Position numbers and translations under genes: made by a program. This document shows positions 28,775 to 38,278 of a stretch of 64,000 nt of DNA, piece after piece. Source of the stretch: Marilutibacter chinensis (GTDB lineage: Bacteria; Pseudomonadota; Gammaproteobacteria; Xanthomonadales; Xanthomonadaceae); the NCBI RefSeq assembly GCF_021725675.1, contig NZ_JAKJPO010000003.1, forward strand, positions 372,001-436,000. Direction: 5' to 3'. How positions within the stretch are numbered: the stretch's first letter is position 1; each line of letters opens with the position of its first letter. The notes under the pieces are model-generated. The model saw nothing but the letters and a program-made list of their open reading frames with translations. It was not told the DNA's origin and did no database searches.

Positions 28775-31700
28775 TCACTTGCGTTCCGGACCGACAGGGG
28801 CTGTCGGATCGTTGCTGGATTCGACCCGCACCCGGGCGCGCAGCTCGGGACTGAGCCGTTCGGCGAGGGCCTCGTACACCGCGCGCGCCCGGCGCATGCC
28901 CAGTGCGGTGTTGTAGGCGTGGCTGCCGCGCACGTCGGTGTGGCCGACCACCGCGATCGCGCCTCCGCCCATGCCTTCCAGGCGCGCGGCGACGCGGTCG
29001 AGCAGCGGCGCGAACTCGGGCCGGATTTCGGAGCGGTCGGTGTCGAACAGCACGGTGCCGAGCAGTGCCCCGCCCTCGGTGGCGGCGGCGACCAGCGCAT
29101 CCACCTCGGTGCGCACATTGACCACCAGGCCCTGCGCGTGTTCCGGCGCGACCTGCGCGACAAGCAAATCGCGCACCGCGGTCGCACGGTCGAAGGCCAG
29201 TGCTTCGCTGTCGCCGTCAGCGGTGATCACCACCTCGCCGCCGCGGTGGGCGTCGATCTGTTCGGCCATGCGGGCGATCGCCGGCACGTACTCGGGCCGC
29301 ACCTCGGCGCTGCCGGGGGCGAAGATCACCTCGCCCAGGGTCAGCTCGACCGTGTCGGTGCCGCCCGGGATCACCGTGACCGGCAACTGCACGCCGAAAT
29401 CGAAGCGCACCGGGATGCCCGGGGTGATCCTGCGCACCCGCGGGTTGTCGGTGGTGAACGCGGTACCCGGCGGCAGCGTCGACGGATCGACCTTGAGGAT
29501 GAAGTTGCGGTAGCCGCGCTCGCCGCCCGGTACGTCGGCCAGGTGATAGCGGCCGAACTGGTCGGTCTCGATCAGCAGGCCTTCCACCGAAGCGATGCGC
29601 ACGCCGGGGATGCCACGCTCGTCGATGCCGGCGTTGCCGATCACGTAGTCGACCACCACCCCGCCTTCGCCCTGGGCGATGCGGCGCTCGACCGTCGGCA
29701 TCGCGCCGTTGAGGCCCTTGGCCGCGTCGCCACTGCGCTCGATCGTGGTCCGGCCCTCCGCGTCCATGCGCAGGGTCACGCCCTGGTCGCTGGTCAGCAC
29801 GAAATCATCGGTGAAGGCCGCGCCGGTGAACGCTTCCTCCGCCAGACGCTGGCGGATCACCACCTGGTGCGCTTCGGCCGGATCGGCCTCGGACTGGCGG
29901 GCGGCGATCGTGCCGATCGCGATGCCGTGCAGCAGCGGCGCGCTGGCGTCGGCCACCGGCTCGGAAACCTCACCGCGCGCGAGCGTCGTCGAAGCGGCCA
30001 GGTAGGCGCCGGGCGCGAAGCCGCCCTGCACCCGCACGCCGGTCAGTTCGGCGTTGTCCTGCCAGCCGTCGCCATCGCGGTCGTCGAACACGGTACCGAA
30101 GATCAGGCTGTCGTCGAGCAGCGGGTCGGCATCGATGGTGACCTGCGCAGTGGCGACGTTGGAGATCGGGTCGCCGTCCGGGTTCCGTGCCACGGCCTCG
30201 TTGACCTGGGTGCCCTGACGGACGCCCGCGCCGATCCGCAACATGTAGACGATCGTCGCCTGCTCGCCGACCGCGATGTCGAGTCCGCCGATCTCCAGCG
30301 GATGACGGCCGGGCGAGAGGGTGAACGCGTCGTCGCCGTCGTCCACCGTCATCGAGCCTTCGACATAGCTGAAGCCGGCCGGCGGGGTGTCGACGACGAT
30401 GCCGTCGGTCACGTTGACCACGCCGACGTTCTCCACCGTCAGCGTGTAGCGGACGATGTCGCCGATGCGAGCGCTGCGCACGCCGACGGTCTTGACGATC
30501 CTCAGCTCGGCCTCGTCCAGCACCCTGTGCGAAGTGCCGCAGGGCTCGCAGATCGGGTCGTTGCTGCCGCCGTACTCGCTGACCACGGCGTTGTTCACCT
30601 CGCCGACGGCGCTCGGGTTGACCGTCGCCGGGTAGCTGAAGGTGTAGGTGCCCGGCACGGTGCCGGCGGCGACCGTGCAGACGATCCCGCCATTCCCGCC
30701 GCTGCAGCCGGCCGGCAGGTCACCAACGGTCAGGCCGGCACCCGGGGTGTCGGTCAGCCGCACCGGCGTGGTGATCGCGGCGTTCTCGATCGTCACCGTC
30801 AGCGTGTAGTCGATGGTGTCCCCGACGCTGACCTCGGCGCCGTCGCCCGGCGTCGACGTCTTGGCGACGGAGACCAGCGGCTCGGCCAGCGGATGCGCGG
30901 TCTCGCAGTTCGCACAGATGGGCGGATTACCGCCGCCGCCACCGCTGGGAACGACCGTGTTGCCGATCTCGCCCACGGCGTCGGGATCGACCTGGGTGCG
31001 GTAGACGAACGCATGGCTCCCCGGCAGCGTGCCCGCGGCCAGCGTGCAGTCCAATCCGTCCGCACGGGCCTCGCAGCTGCCCCCGGCAGGCGTTTCGATC
31101 GAACCGGCCAGCAGCGTCTGTCCGGCGCCCAAGGTGTCGCCGAGCAGCAGCGGCTCGGTCGTCGCCGAGTTTTCCACGGTCACCGCCAGGGTATAGGTGA
31201 TCACGTCGCCGGCACGGACTTCGGCACCGGACGGCGGATCCGACGATTTCACGGTGGTGATCACCGGCAACTCGATCTCGTGCTCGGTCGTGCACGGATC
31301 GCAGCCCGGGTCCTCGTCACCGCCGCCACTCGCGACCACGCTGTTGCCGACCGTACCGGCCGCATCGGTATCGACCGTCGCGGTGTAGGTGACCGCGTAG
31401 GTGCCCGGCAGGGTGCCGGCCGGCAGGGTGCAGACCAGCTCGCCGGTACAGGCGAAAGCATCCGCATCGGTGACCGCACCGAAGCTCAGGCCCTCGCCGA
31501 GGGTGTCGGTCAGCACGAACGGCTCGGTCGTCGCCGAGGTCGCGACCGTCGTGGTCAGGGTGTAGGTCAACGTGTCGCCCGGCCGCACCTGGGCGTTCTC
31601 GCCCGGATCGGCCGTCTTGGCGGTGGTGATCGTCGGAAGTTCGATCTCATGCCCGGTCTCGCAGGGCACGCACTCCGGATCCTCGCCACCACCACCGCTG

Positions 31701-34700
31701 GCGACCACGCTGTTGCCGACGGTGCCGGTCGCGTCCGCATCGACGGTCGCGGTGTAGGTGACCGCGTAGGTGCCCGGCAGGGTGCCGGCCGGCAGGGTGC
31801 AGACCAGCTCACCGGTGCAGGCGAACGCGCCCGCATCGGTCACTGCGCCGAACGTCAGGCCCGTGCCCAGCGTGTCGGTCAGCACCAGCGGTTCGGTGGT
31901 GGCCGAGGTGGCGATGGTCGCGGTCAGGGTGTAGGTCAGCGTATCGCCCGGGCGTACCTCCACGTCCTCGCCCGGAGCGGCGGTCTTCGCCACCCCGATC
32001 GTCGGCGGCTCGATCTCGTGCTCGGTCGTGCACGGCACACACTCCGGATCATCGCCACCGCCACCGCCGGCGACCACGCTGTTGCCGACGGTGCCGGTCG
32101 CGTCCGCATCGACCGTCGCGGTGTAGGTCAGCGCGTAAGTTCCCGGCAGGGTGCCGGCCGGCAGGGTGCAGACCAGCTCACCGGTGCAGGCGAACGCGCC
32201 CGCATCGGTCACTGCAGCGAAGCTCAGGCCCGCGCCCAGGGTATCGGTCAGCACCAGCGGTTCGGTGGTGGCCGAGGTCGCGACCGTCGCGGTCAGGGTA
32301 TAGGTCAGCGTATCGCCCGGGCGTACCTCCACGTCCTCGCCCGGAGCCGCGGTCTTGGTCACGCCGATTGTCGGCGGCTCGATCTCGTGTTCGGTCGTGC
32401 ACGGCACGCACTCGGGCTCGTCGCCGCCGCCACCGCCGGCGACCACGCTGTTGCCGACCGTGCCGGTCGCATCGGCATCGACGGTCGCGGTGTAGGTGAC
32501 CGCATAGGCCCCTGGCAGGGTGCCGGTCGGTAGCGTGCACTGCAGCGTGCCGGTGCAGCTGAAGGCGCCGGCATCGGTCACCGCGCCGAAGCTCAAGCCG
32601 GTGCCGAGGGTATCGGTCAGCACCAGCGGCGCGGTCGTGGCCGAGGTGGCGATGGTCGCGGTCAGGGTGTAGGTCAGCGTGTCGCCCGGCCGCACTTCGG
32701 CGTCCGTTCCCGGATCGGCGCTCTTGACGACACCGATCGTCGGCGGCTCGACCTCGTGTCCGGTCTCGCAGGGCGAGCACACGGGATCATCGCCACCGCC
32801 GCCGCTCGCGACCACGCTGTTGCCGACCGTACCGGTGGCATCGGCGTCGACGGTTGCGGTGTAGGTCAGCGCGTAAGTGCCCGGCAGGGTGCCGGCCGGC
32901 AGGGTGCAGACCAGCGTGCCGGTGCAGCTGAAGGCACCGGTGTCGGTGACCGCGCCGAAGCTCAGGCCCGTGCCGAGGGTGTCGGTCAGCACCAGCGGTT
33001 CGGTGGTGGCCGAGGTCGCGACCGTGGCAGTCAGGGTATAGGTCAGTGTGTCGCCCGGCTGCACCTGGGTACCGTCGGCGGGATCGGCGGTCTTGGCGAC
33101 GCCGATCGTCGGCGGCTCGATCTCATGTTCGGTCTCGCAGGGCGAGCACACCGGATCATCGCCACCGCCGCCGCTCGCGACCACGCTGTTGCCGACCGTA
33201 CCGGTGGCATCGGCCTCGACGGTGGCGGTGTAGGTCAGCGCATAGCTACCCGGCGCCGCGCCCGTCGGCAGGGTGCACTCCAGCGTGCCGGTGCAGCTGA
33301 AGGCACCGGCGTCGGTGACCGCGCCGAACGTCAGGCCGGGACCCAGGGTGTCGGTCAGCACCAGCGGTTCAGTGGTGAACGCGGTCGCGACCGTGGCGGT
33401 CAGGGTGTAGGTCAGGGTCTGGCCCGGCACCACCTGGCTGCCGTCGACGGGATCCGCGCTCTTGGCGACACCGATCGTCGCCGGCGCGACCTCGTGTTCG
33501 GTCGTGCACGGATCGCAGACCGGCGGGTCGTCACCGCCACCGCTCGCGGCCACGCTGTTGCCGACCGTGCCCGAGGCATCGGCGTCGACGGTCGCGGTGT
33601 AGGTGACCGCATAGGCCCCTGGCAGGGTGCCGGTCGGCAGGGTGCACTCCAGCGTGCCGGTGCAGCTGAAGGCACCGGCGTCGGTGACCGCGCCGAACGT
33701 CAGGCCGGGACCCAGGGTGTCGGTCAGCACCAGCGGTTCAGTGGTGAACGCGGTCGCGACCGTCGCGGTCAGGGTGTAGGTCAGGGTCTGGCCCGGCACC
33801 ACCTGGCTGCCGTCGGCGGGATCCGCGCTCTTGACGATGTTGATCGTCGGCGGTTCGACCCCGTGTTCGGTCGTGCACGGATCGCAGACCGGCGGATCCC
33901 CGCCGCCGCCTGTCGCGGCCACGCTGTTGCCGACCGTGCCCGAAGCGTCGGCGTCGACGGTTGCGGTATAGGTCAGCGCATAGCTGCCAGGCAGGGTGCC
34001 GGCCGGCAGGGTGCACTCCAGCGTGCCGGTGCAGCTGAAGGCACCGGCGTTGGTCACCGCGCCGAAGCTCAGGCCCAGGCCCAGGGTGTCGGTCAGCACC
34101 AGCGGATCGGTGGTGGCCGAGGTCGAGACCGTCGCGGTCAGGGTGTAGGTCAGGGTCTGGCCCGGCACCACCTGACTGCCGTTGGCGGGATCGACAGTCT
34201 TGGCGACCGCGATTTCGGTCGGCTCGACCCCGTGTTCGGTCGTGCACGGATCGCAGACCGGCGGATCCCCGCCGCCGCCCGTCGCGGCCACGCTGTTGCC
34301 GACCGTGCCGGTCGCGTCGGCATCGACGGTGGCGGTGTAGGTCAGCGCATAGGTGCCCGGCACGGTACCGGCCGGCAGGGTGCACTGCAGTGCGCCGGTG
34401 CAGACATAGGCGCCGGGGTCGGTCACCGCGCCGAACGTCAGGCCCGCGCTCAGGGTGTCGGTCAACACCAGCGGGGCGGTCGTCGCCGCGGTGGCGACCG
34501 TGGTGGTCAGGGTATAGGTCAGGGTGTCGCCCGGCTGCACTTCGGCGCCGGTACCCGGCACGGAGGTCTTCGCCACCGCGACCGTCGGCGGAGCGACCTC
34601 GTGCTCGATCCGGCACGGGACACATTCGGGATCGACATCGCCGCCACCGGTGCCAGTGACGCTGTTGCCGATCGTGCCGGTGGCGTCGGCATCGACCGTG

Positions 34701-37699
34701 GCGGTATAGGTCACCGCGTAGGTGCCGGCGGGCGTGTCGGTCGGCAGCGTGCACTCCAGCGTCCCGGTGCAGGCGAAGGCGCCGGGGTCGGTCACTGCGC
34801 CGAAGCTCAGGCCCGCGTCCAGCGTGTCGGTCAGCACGAACGGTTCGCTGGTCGGCGCCTCGGCGACGGTCACCGTGAGGGTGTAGGTGATCGTCTGCCC
34901 CGCCTGGACCTGGGCACCGGCGGCCGGATCCGCGGTCTTGGCAGTACTGATGACCGGGAATTCTCGGGTGTCGGTATCGGTGGCGGTGTTGTTGCCCGGG
35001 GTCGGATCGGGCGAGCCGTCCGGCGCGGTCACCGTCGCGGTGTTGACCAGATCGCCGGTGAATCCGTCCGGCACCGACAGGGTCAGGCTGAAGGTGACCG
35101 AGCCGCCGGCCGGCAGATTGACCGGCGCATCGACGATCGCGCCGGTGCCGTTGGCGACGCCGCAGCTGCCGCCGCCGGTCGCATTGCCGCAGGTCCAGCC
35201 GGCATCGGCGATGCCGGACGGCAGCGGGTCGTTCACCGTGGCCCCGGCCGCGCCGAACGGGCCGAGGTTGCTGACCACGATGGTGTAGGTGACGTCCTCG
35301 CCCGGGACGTAGGTGTCGCTGCCGTCGGTCTTGGTGATCGCCAGATCGGCCGGGAACTCCAGCGGCGTGGTCGCGCACTTGGCACCGTCGTTGCTGCCCG
35401 AACCCGGCAGGTCGGAGATCAGCGTGGCCTGGCCGGTGGTCAGGTCGAACCGGTAGAAGCCGCCGTTGTTGTTGCTGCCGAACACGCCGTTGGTGGCACC
35501 GAACATGCCGCCGAAAGCGCCTGCCACAGTCGTGGATCCGATCGGAGTGACGTTGCCGTTGGCCGGATCGATCGCGTAGAGCAGACCGGCATCCGGAGCG
35601 GCGATGTAGAGCTGCCCGTCGTGCCAGGCCAGGTCCTGGCCGTTGATGGTCTGGCTCAGCGGAACGGCGGTCGCCGTCATCGTCGTGATGTCGATGCGAT
35701 ACAGCGTCGTGCCGTTGCCGGTGTAGTAGGTGCCGTCCGGCCCGAACTCGCCGATGACGCTGTTGATCGGGAAGCCTGTGATGGTGCCGACGTCGAGCAC
35801 GCTGCCATCGCTGCCGACACGGACGAGGGTGCCGGGCGCGGGTCCTCTCAGGCCGTAGATGTAGTTGTCGACCGGGTTGACCGCTATTGCGTTGTAGGTG
35901 ATCGCCGAGGTCGGGCCGACCGGATCGACGATGAAGGGATTGGACGAAGTGTCGAACTGGAACAGACCGGTGGGCTGGTTCTGCGCCAGGTACATGGTCG
36001 CGCTGCAGGTTCCGAAGTTGGGTTGCACCGCATGCTGGACGGTGCAGGTGCCGCAGGTCGGGCCGTCGCCGCCGCTGGGCGTCACCGCGTTGCTGACCGT
36101 GGCGCCCGCGCCGGCCTCCACGACGGCGGTGTAGCTGAGCGCGTACGTGCCTGGTGCCGTACCCGCCGGCAGCGTGCACTGCAGCGCACCGCTGCAGGTG
36201 AAGCTGCCGGCGTCGGTCACCGAACCGAAGCTCAGCCCCGCACCCAGCGTGTCGGCCAGGGTGACCACGTCGCTGGTGGGCCCGCCGGCTATCGTGGTGG
36301 TCAACGTGTAGGTGATCGTCTGACCGACGGTCAGCAACTGGCCCGGCGCCGGATTCGCGGTCTTCTCCACCGTGACCACCGCCGGCGCGACGGTATCGGT
36401 ATCGGTATCGGTGTTGTTGCCGGGGACCGGATCGGGCGAACCTGCCGGCGCGGTCACCGTCGCGGTATTGACAAGGTCGCCGGTGAAGTCCGCCGGCACC
36501 GCCAGGGTCAGGCTGAAGGTCACCGTGGCGCCCGCCGGCAGGTTGACCGGCACATCCGCGATCGCGCCGCTGCCGCTGGCGACGCCGCAGGCGCCGCCGC
36601 CGGTGGCATTGCCGCAGGTCCAGCTGGCGGTGGTGATGCCGGTGGGCAGCGGGTCGTCGACCGTGGCGCCGCCCGCGCCGAACGGACCGAGGTTGCTGAC
36701 CACGATGGTGTAGGTGACGTCCTCGCCCGGTACGTAGGTGTCGCTGCCGTCGTCCTTTTCGATCGCCAGGTCGGCCGGGAATGTCATCGGCGTGGTCGCG
36801 CACTTGGCGCCGTCGTTGGCGCCGGTCGTCGCGGGGGAGTTCGATATCAGCGTCGGCGTACCCGTGGTCAGATCGAACTGGTAGAACCCGCCGGTGTTGA
36901 GGCTTCCGAAGACGCCGTTGCTGGCGCCGAACATCGCGCCGAACGGGATGTTTGCAATGCCGGTATTGCCGACGGTCGTCACCACGCCGGTGCCGGGATT
37001 GACGGCATACAACAAACCAGTCTCATGGGAGTGACCGTAGAGCAGGCCGTTATGCCAGGCCCAGTCGCTCAGCCATACGGCCTGGCTGAGGGTGATCAGG
37101 GCCGACTGCCGGGTCGTCAGATCCACCCGCCACGCCTGGTTGGTGTTCTCGGAACGCTTGACGTAGTAGAAGCCGTCCGGACCGATCTCGCCGGTATTCA
37201 ATCCGTTGCTGGACGTATTGATCCCACCGCCGACGATGTCGCCGAGATTCTCCTCCGAACCGTCGCTGCCGATGCGCAGCAGGACGTGCGCGCTGCCGCT
37301 CCAGGTGCTCGCGTAGATGTAGTTGTCGGCAGGGTTGTAGGCTGACCCGTTGTATGTAACCGAGGCCGAACCCAGCGACGGATAGGTGAAGGGATTGCTG
37401 GACGTATCGATGCGGAACAGCGCGGTCGGGTCGCCCTGCGTGAGGTACATCGTCGAATCGCAACTGCCGAAATCCGGCAGCGGCGCTGTCACCGTGATGA
37501 CGGCATCGTCGCTGTCGTTGTCCGGGATCGGATCGACCACGCTGGCCGGGGGCGCAACGGTCGCGGTGTTGGTGACCGAGGTCTGCGCCAGCGCCGGAAT
37601 GCCGCCGGACAGGCCGAGCAGACCCAGCGCGGAAAGCAATACCGAAAGAACCTTCACTCGACGTGAGGCGGCTGTATCGCCCCGGTACGTATTGGCCAC
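28775..37699 (-). CDS. Giant DUF11 repeat surface protein with two C-terminal OmpA domains
   Basis: 2974 residues, GTG start with AAGGGGG upstream, signal peptide KVLSVLLSALGLLGLSGGIPALAQ. Approximate order: propeller-like DUF6923 domain (75-300), DUF11 (315-435), one repeat unit (440-555), second DUF6923 (560-775), second DUF11 (780-905), twelve tandem ~124-residue repeats (911-2395), a DUF11 domain, an SdrD B-like or carboxypeptidase-like region (TVFDDRDGDGWQDNAEL), and two OmpA-like domains (~2790-2955; VIFAPGSAEVRPEY, then VLFDTDRSEIRPEF and VVGHTDVRG). The OmpA domains should bind peptidoglycan, which places the repeats as a long filament crossing or decorating the envelope. It heads an operon with the barrel protein and a DUF11 protein. 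Confidence 0.85.
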   Translation of the reverse strand: MANTYRGDTAASRRVKVLSVLLSALGLLGLSGGIPALAQTSVTNTATVAPPASVVDPIPDNDSDDAVITVTAPLPDFGSCDSTMYLTQGDPTALFRIDTSSNPFTYPSLGSASVTYNGSAYNPADNYIYASTWSGSAHVLLRIGSDGSEENLGDIVGGGINTSSNGLNTGEIGPDGFYYVKRSENTNQAWRVDLTTRQSALITLSQAVWLSDWAWHNGLLYGHSHETGLLYAVNPGTGVVTTVGNTGIANIPFGAMFGASNGVFGSLNTGGFYQFDLTTGTPTLISNSPATTGANDGAKCATTPMTFPADLAIEKDDGSDTYVPGEDVTYTIVVSNLGPFGAGGATVDDPLPTGITTASWTCGNATGGGACGVASGSGAIADVPVNLPAGATVTFSLTLAVPADFTGDLVNTATVTAPAGSPDPVPGNNTDTDTDTVAPAVVTVEKTANPAPGQLLTVGQTITYTLTTTIAGGPTSDVVTLADTLGAGLSFGSVTDAGSFTCSGALQCTLPAGTAPGTYALSYTAVVEAGAGATVSNAVTPSGGDGPTCGTCTVQHAVQPNFGTCSATMYLAQNQPTGLFQFDTSSNPFIVDPVGPTSAITYNAIAVNPVDNYIYGLRGPAPGTLVRVGSDGSVLDVGTITGFPINSVIGEFGPDGTYYTGNGTTLYRIDITTMTATAVPLSQTINGQDLAWHDGQLYIAAPDAGLLYAIDPANGNVTPIGSTTVAGAFGGMFGATNGVFGSNNNGGFYRFDLTTGQATLISDLPGSGSNDGAKCATTPLEFPADLAITKTDGSDTYVPGEDVTYTIVVSNLGPFGAAGATVNDPLPSGIADAGWTCGNATGGGSCGVANGTGAIVDAPVNLPAGGSVTFSLTLSVPDGFTGDLVNTATVTAPDGSPDPTPGNNTATDTDTREFPVISTAKTADPAAGAQVQAGQTITYTLTVTVAEAPTSEPFVLTDTLDAGLSFGAVTDPGAFACTGTLECTLPTDTPAGTYAVTYTATVDADATGTIGNSVTGTGGGDVDPECVPCRIEHEVAPPTVAVAKTSVPGTGAEVQPGDTLTYTLTTTVATAATTAPLVLTDTLSAGLTFGAVTDPGAYVCTGALQCTLPAGTVPGTYALTYTATVDADATGTVGNSVAATGGGGDPPVCDPCTTEHGVEPTEIAVAKTVDPANGSQVVPGQTLTYTLTATVSTSATTDPLVLTDTLGLGLSFGAVTNAGAFSCTGTLECTLPAGTLPGSYALTYTATVDADASGTVGNSVAATGGGGDPPVCDPCTTEHGVEPPTINIVKSADPADGSQVVPGQTLTYTLTATVATAFTTEPLVLTDTLGPGLTFGAVTDAGAFSCTGTLECTLPTGTLPGAYAVTYTATVDADASGTVGNSVAASGGGDDPPVCDPCTTEHEVAPATIGVAKSADPVDGSQVVPGQTLTYTLTATVATAFTTEPLVLTDTLGPGLTFGAVTDAGAFSCTGTLECTLPTGAAPGSYALTYTATVEADATGTVGNSVVASGGGGDDPVCSPCETEHEIEPPTIGVAKTADPADGTQVQPGDTLTYTLTATVATSATTEPLVLTDTLGTGLSFGAVTDTGAFSCTGTLVCTLPAGTLPGTYALTYTATVDADATGTVGNSVVASGGGGDDPVCSPCETGHEVEPPTIGVVKSADPGTDAEVRPGDTLTYTLTATIATSATTAPLVLTDTLGTGLSFGAVTDAGAFSCTGTLQCTLPTGTLPGAYAVTYTATVDADATGTVGNSVVAGGGGGDEPECVPCTTEHEIEPPTIGVTKTAAPGEDVEVRPGDTLTYTLTATVATSATTEPLVLTDTLGAGLSFAAVTDAGAFACTGELVCTLPAGTLPGTYALTYTATVDADATGTVGNSVVAGGGGGDDPECVPCTTEHEIEPPTIGVAKTAAPGEDVEVRPGDTLTYTLTATIATSATTEPLVLTDTLGTGLTFGAVTDAGAFACTGELVCTLPAGTLPGTYAVTYTATVDADATGTVGNSVVASGGGGEDPECVPCETGHEIELPTITTAKTADPGENAQVRPGDTLTYTLTTTVATSATTEPFVLTDTLGEGLSFGAVTDADAFACTGELVCTLPAGTLPGTYAVTYTATVDTDAAGTVGNSVVASGGGDEDPGCDPCTTEHEIELPVITTVKSSDPPSGAEVRAGDVITYTLAVTVENSATTEPLLLGDTLGAGQTLLAGSIETPAGGSCEARADGLDCTLAAGTLPGSHAFVYRTQVDPDAVGEIGNTVVPSGGGGGNPPICANCETAHPLAEPLVSVAKTSTPGDGAEVSVGDTIDYTLTVTIENAAITTPVRLTDTPGAGLTVGDLPAGCSGGNGGIVCTVAAGTVPGTYTFSYPATVNPSAVGEVNNAVVSEYGGSNDPICEPCGTSHRVLDEAELRIVKTVGVRSARIGDIVRYTLTVENVGVVNVTDGIVVDTPPAGFSYVEGSMTVDDGDDAFTLSPGRHPLEIGGLDIAVGEQATIVYMLRIGAGVRQGTQVNEAVARNPDGDPISNVATAQVTIDADPLLDDSLIFGTVFDDRDGDGWQDNAELTGVRVQGGFAPGAYLAASTTLARGEVSEPVADASAPLLHGIAIGTIAARQSEADPAEAHQVVIRQRLAEEAFTGAAFTDDFVLTSDQGVTLRMDAEGRTTIERSGDAAKGLNGAMPTVERRIAQGEGGVVVDYVIGNAGIDERGIPGVRIASVEGLLIETDQFGRYHLADVPGGERGYRNFILKVDPSTLPPGTAFTTDNPRVRRITPGIPVRFDFGVQLPVTVIPGGTDTVELTLGEVIFAPGSAEVRPEYVPAIARMAEQIDAHRGGEVVITADGDSEALAFDRATAVRDLLVAQVAPEHAQGLVVNVRTEVDALVAAATEGGALLGTVLFDTDRSEIRPEFAPLLDRVAARLEGMGGGAIAVVGHTDVRGSHAYNTALGMRRARAVYEALAERLSPELRARVRVESSNDPTAPVGPERK
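30515..34965 (-). repeat. Twelve in-frame tandem repeats (~370 bp each) inside the giant gene
   Basis: Each unit encodes the pattern KTADPxxGxxVxPGDTLTYTLT, then PLVLTDTLGxGLSFGAVTD, CTGxLxCTLPAGTxPG and a closing CxPC-TEHE segment. The middle units are nearly identical in DNA, the outer ones (first and last two) are diverged, as expected for expansion by unequal recombination from the inside. Nearly every unit carries four cysteines. Repeat number may vary between strains and could be mis-assembled in short-read genomes. Confidence 0.85.
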
Positions 37700-38278
37700 G
37701 CGCCCCCCCTTGCTCCAACAGGGGAGGCCGATTGTCCACCGGTACGCATGCGTCCTGGCGACGGCACCCCTGCCATGGAAAATCCATTCCGCCCCGTGAA
37801 CGGCTACCGGTCGATCCGCGCGAAGGTCAATCCGCGCGAAGCGTGCATCCTTCGACTCTGGATGCGCCTCGACTGGAGGCGTTTGGGGTTCGTGCCGGGG
37901 AATTTAATGACACTTGGCAGCGCCTACACGCACCAAAACTGGGCAAAACTCACATAGGGTGAGAATCAGGACCTTCCCGCCAGGCGCGCCCCGCCAACAC
38001 AGGCTTTCCATGGCGCGTCACAAAAAGAAGGTGATGCGAATCACATACAATGGGAACCAATGGACGAGCCCGGACAGCTGTGGCGATGCGTCGGGGCCGC
38101 TACCATGTCTACCGGTGCACTATCCGCCGAGCCGAACGCGACGCCCCCGCATGCCACAAGGCACCATGCCCGTGCAGCGAATCCAACGTGTCAGTGCCGC
38201 GATGGTGAATCAGCCTCCCCCTGATCCGCACAAACGCTCCCGGCGAAGCCTCCCCACCCCCTGCGGGTACCGCCATTG
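37700..38278. other. Divergent intergenic region between the giant gene and the histidine kinase
   Basis: 579 bp with lower GC in the middle. It holds a CRP/Clp-like site at 38030-38045 and a short dyad CTCAC-N5-GTGAG at 37949-37963. No gene is evident in either strand. Both divergent promoters must lie here. Confidence 0.5.
38030..38045. promoter_or_regulatory. CRP/Clp-type binding site in the divergent region
   Basis: GGTGATGCGAATCACA matches TGTGA-N6-TCACA at 9 of 10 half-site positions, and 15 of the 16 bases GTGATGCGnATCACAT are shared with the site at 22272-22287. It lies 331 bp from the giant gene start and 234 bp from the kinase start, so either could be its target. Confidence 0.55.

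Noticed and set aside
30515..34965. Regular ~370-bp spacing of repeats, considered as a CRISPR or satellite array
   Set aside because: The repeats are in frame, encode a beta-sandwich and are far longer than CRISPR repeats; there are no unique spacers.
28535..37345. Very long plus-strand open frames (over 1300 and 1500 codons) opposite the giant gene
   Set aside because: They lie antisense to a clearly coding gene with signal peptide, domains and repeats. Their Arg/Gly/His-rich, repeat-mirroring composition is what the complement of GC-rich repetitive coding DNA gives.
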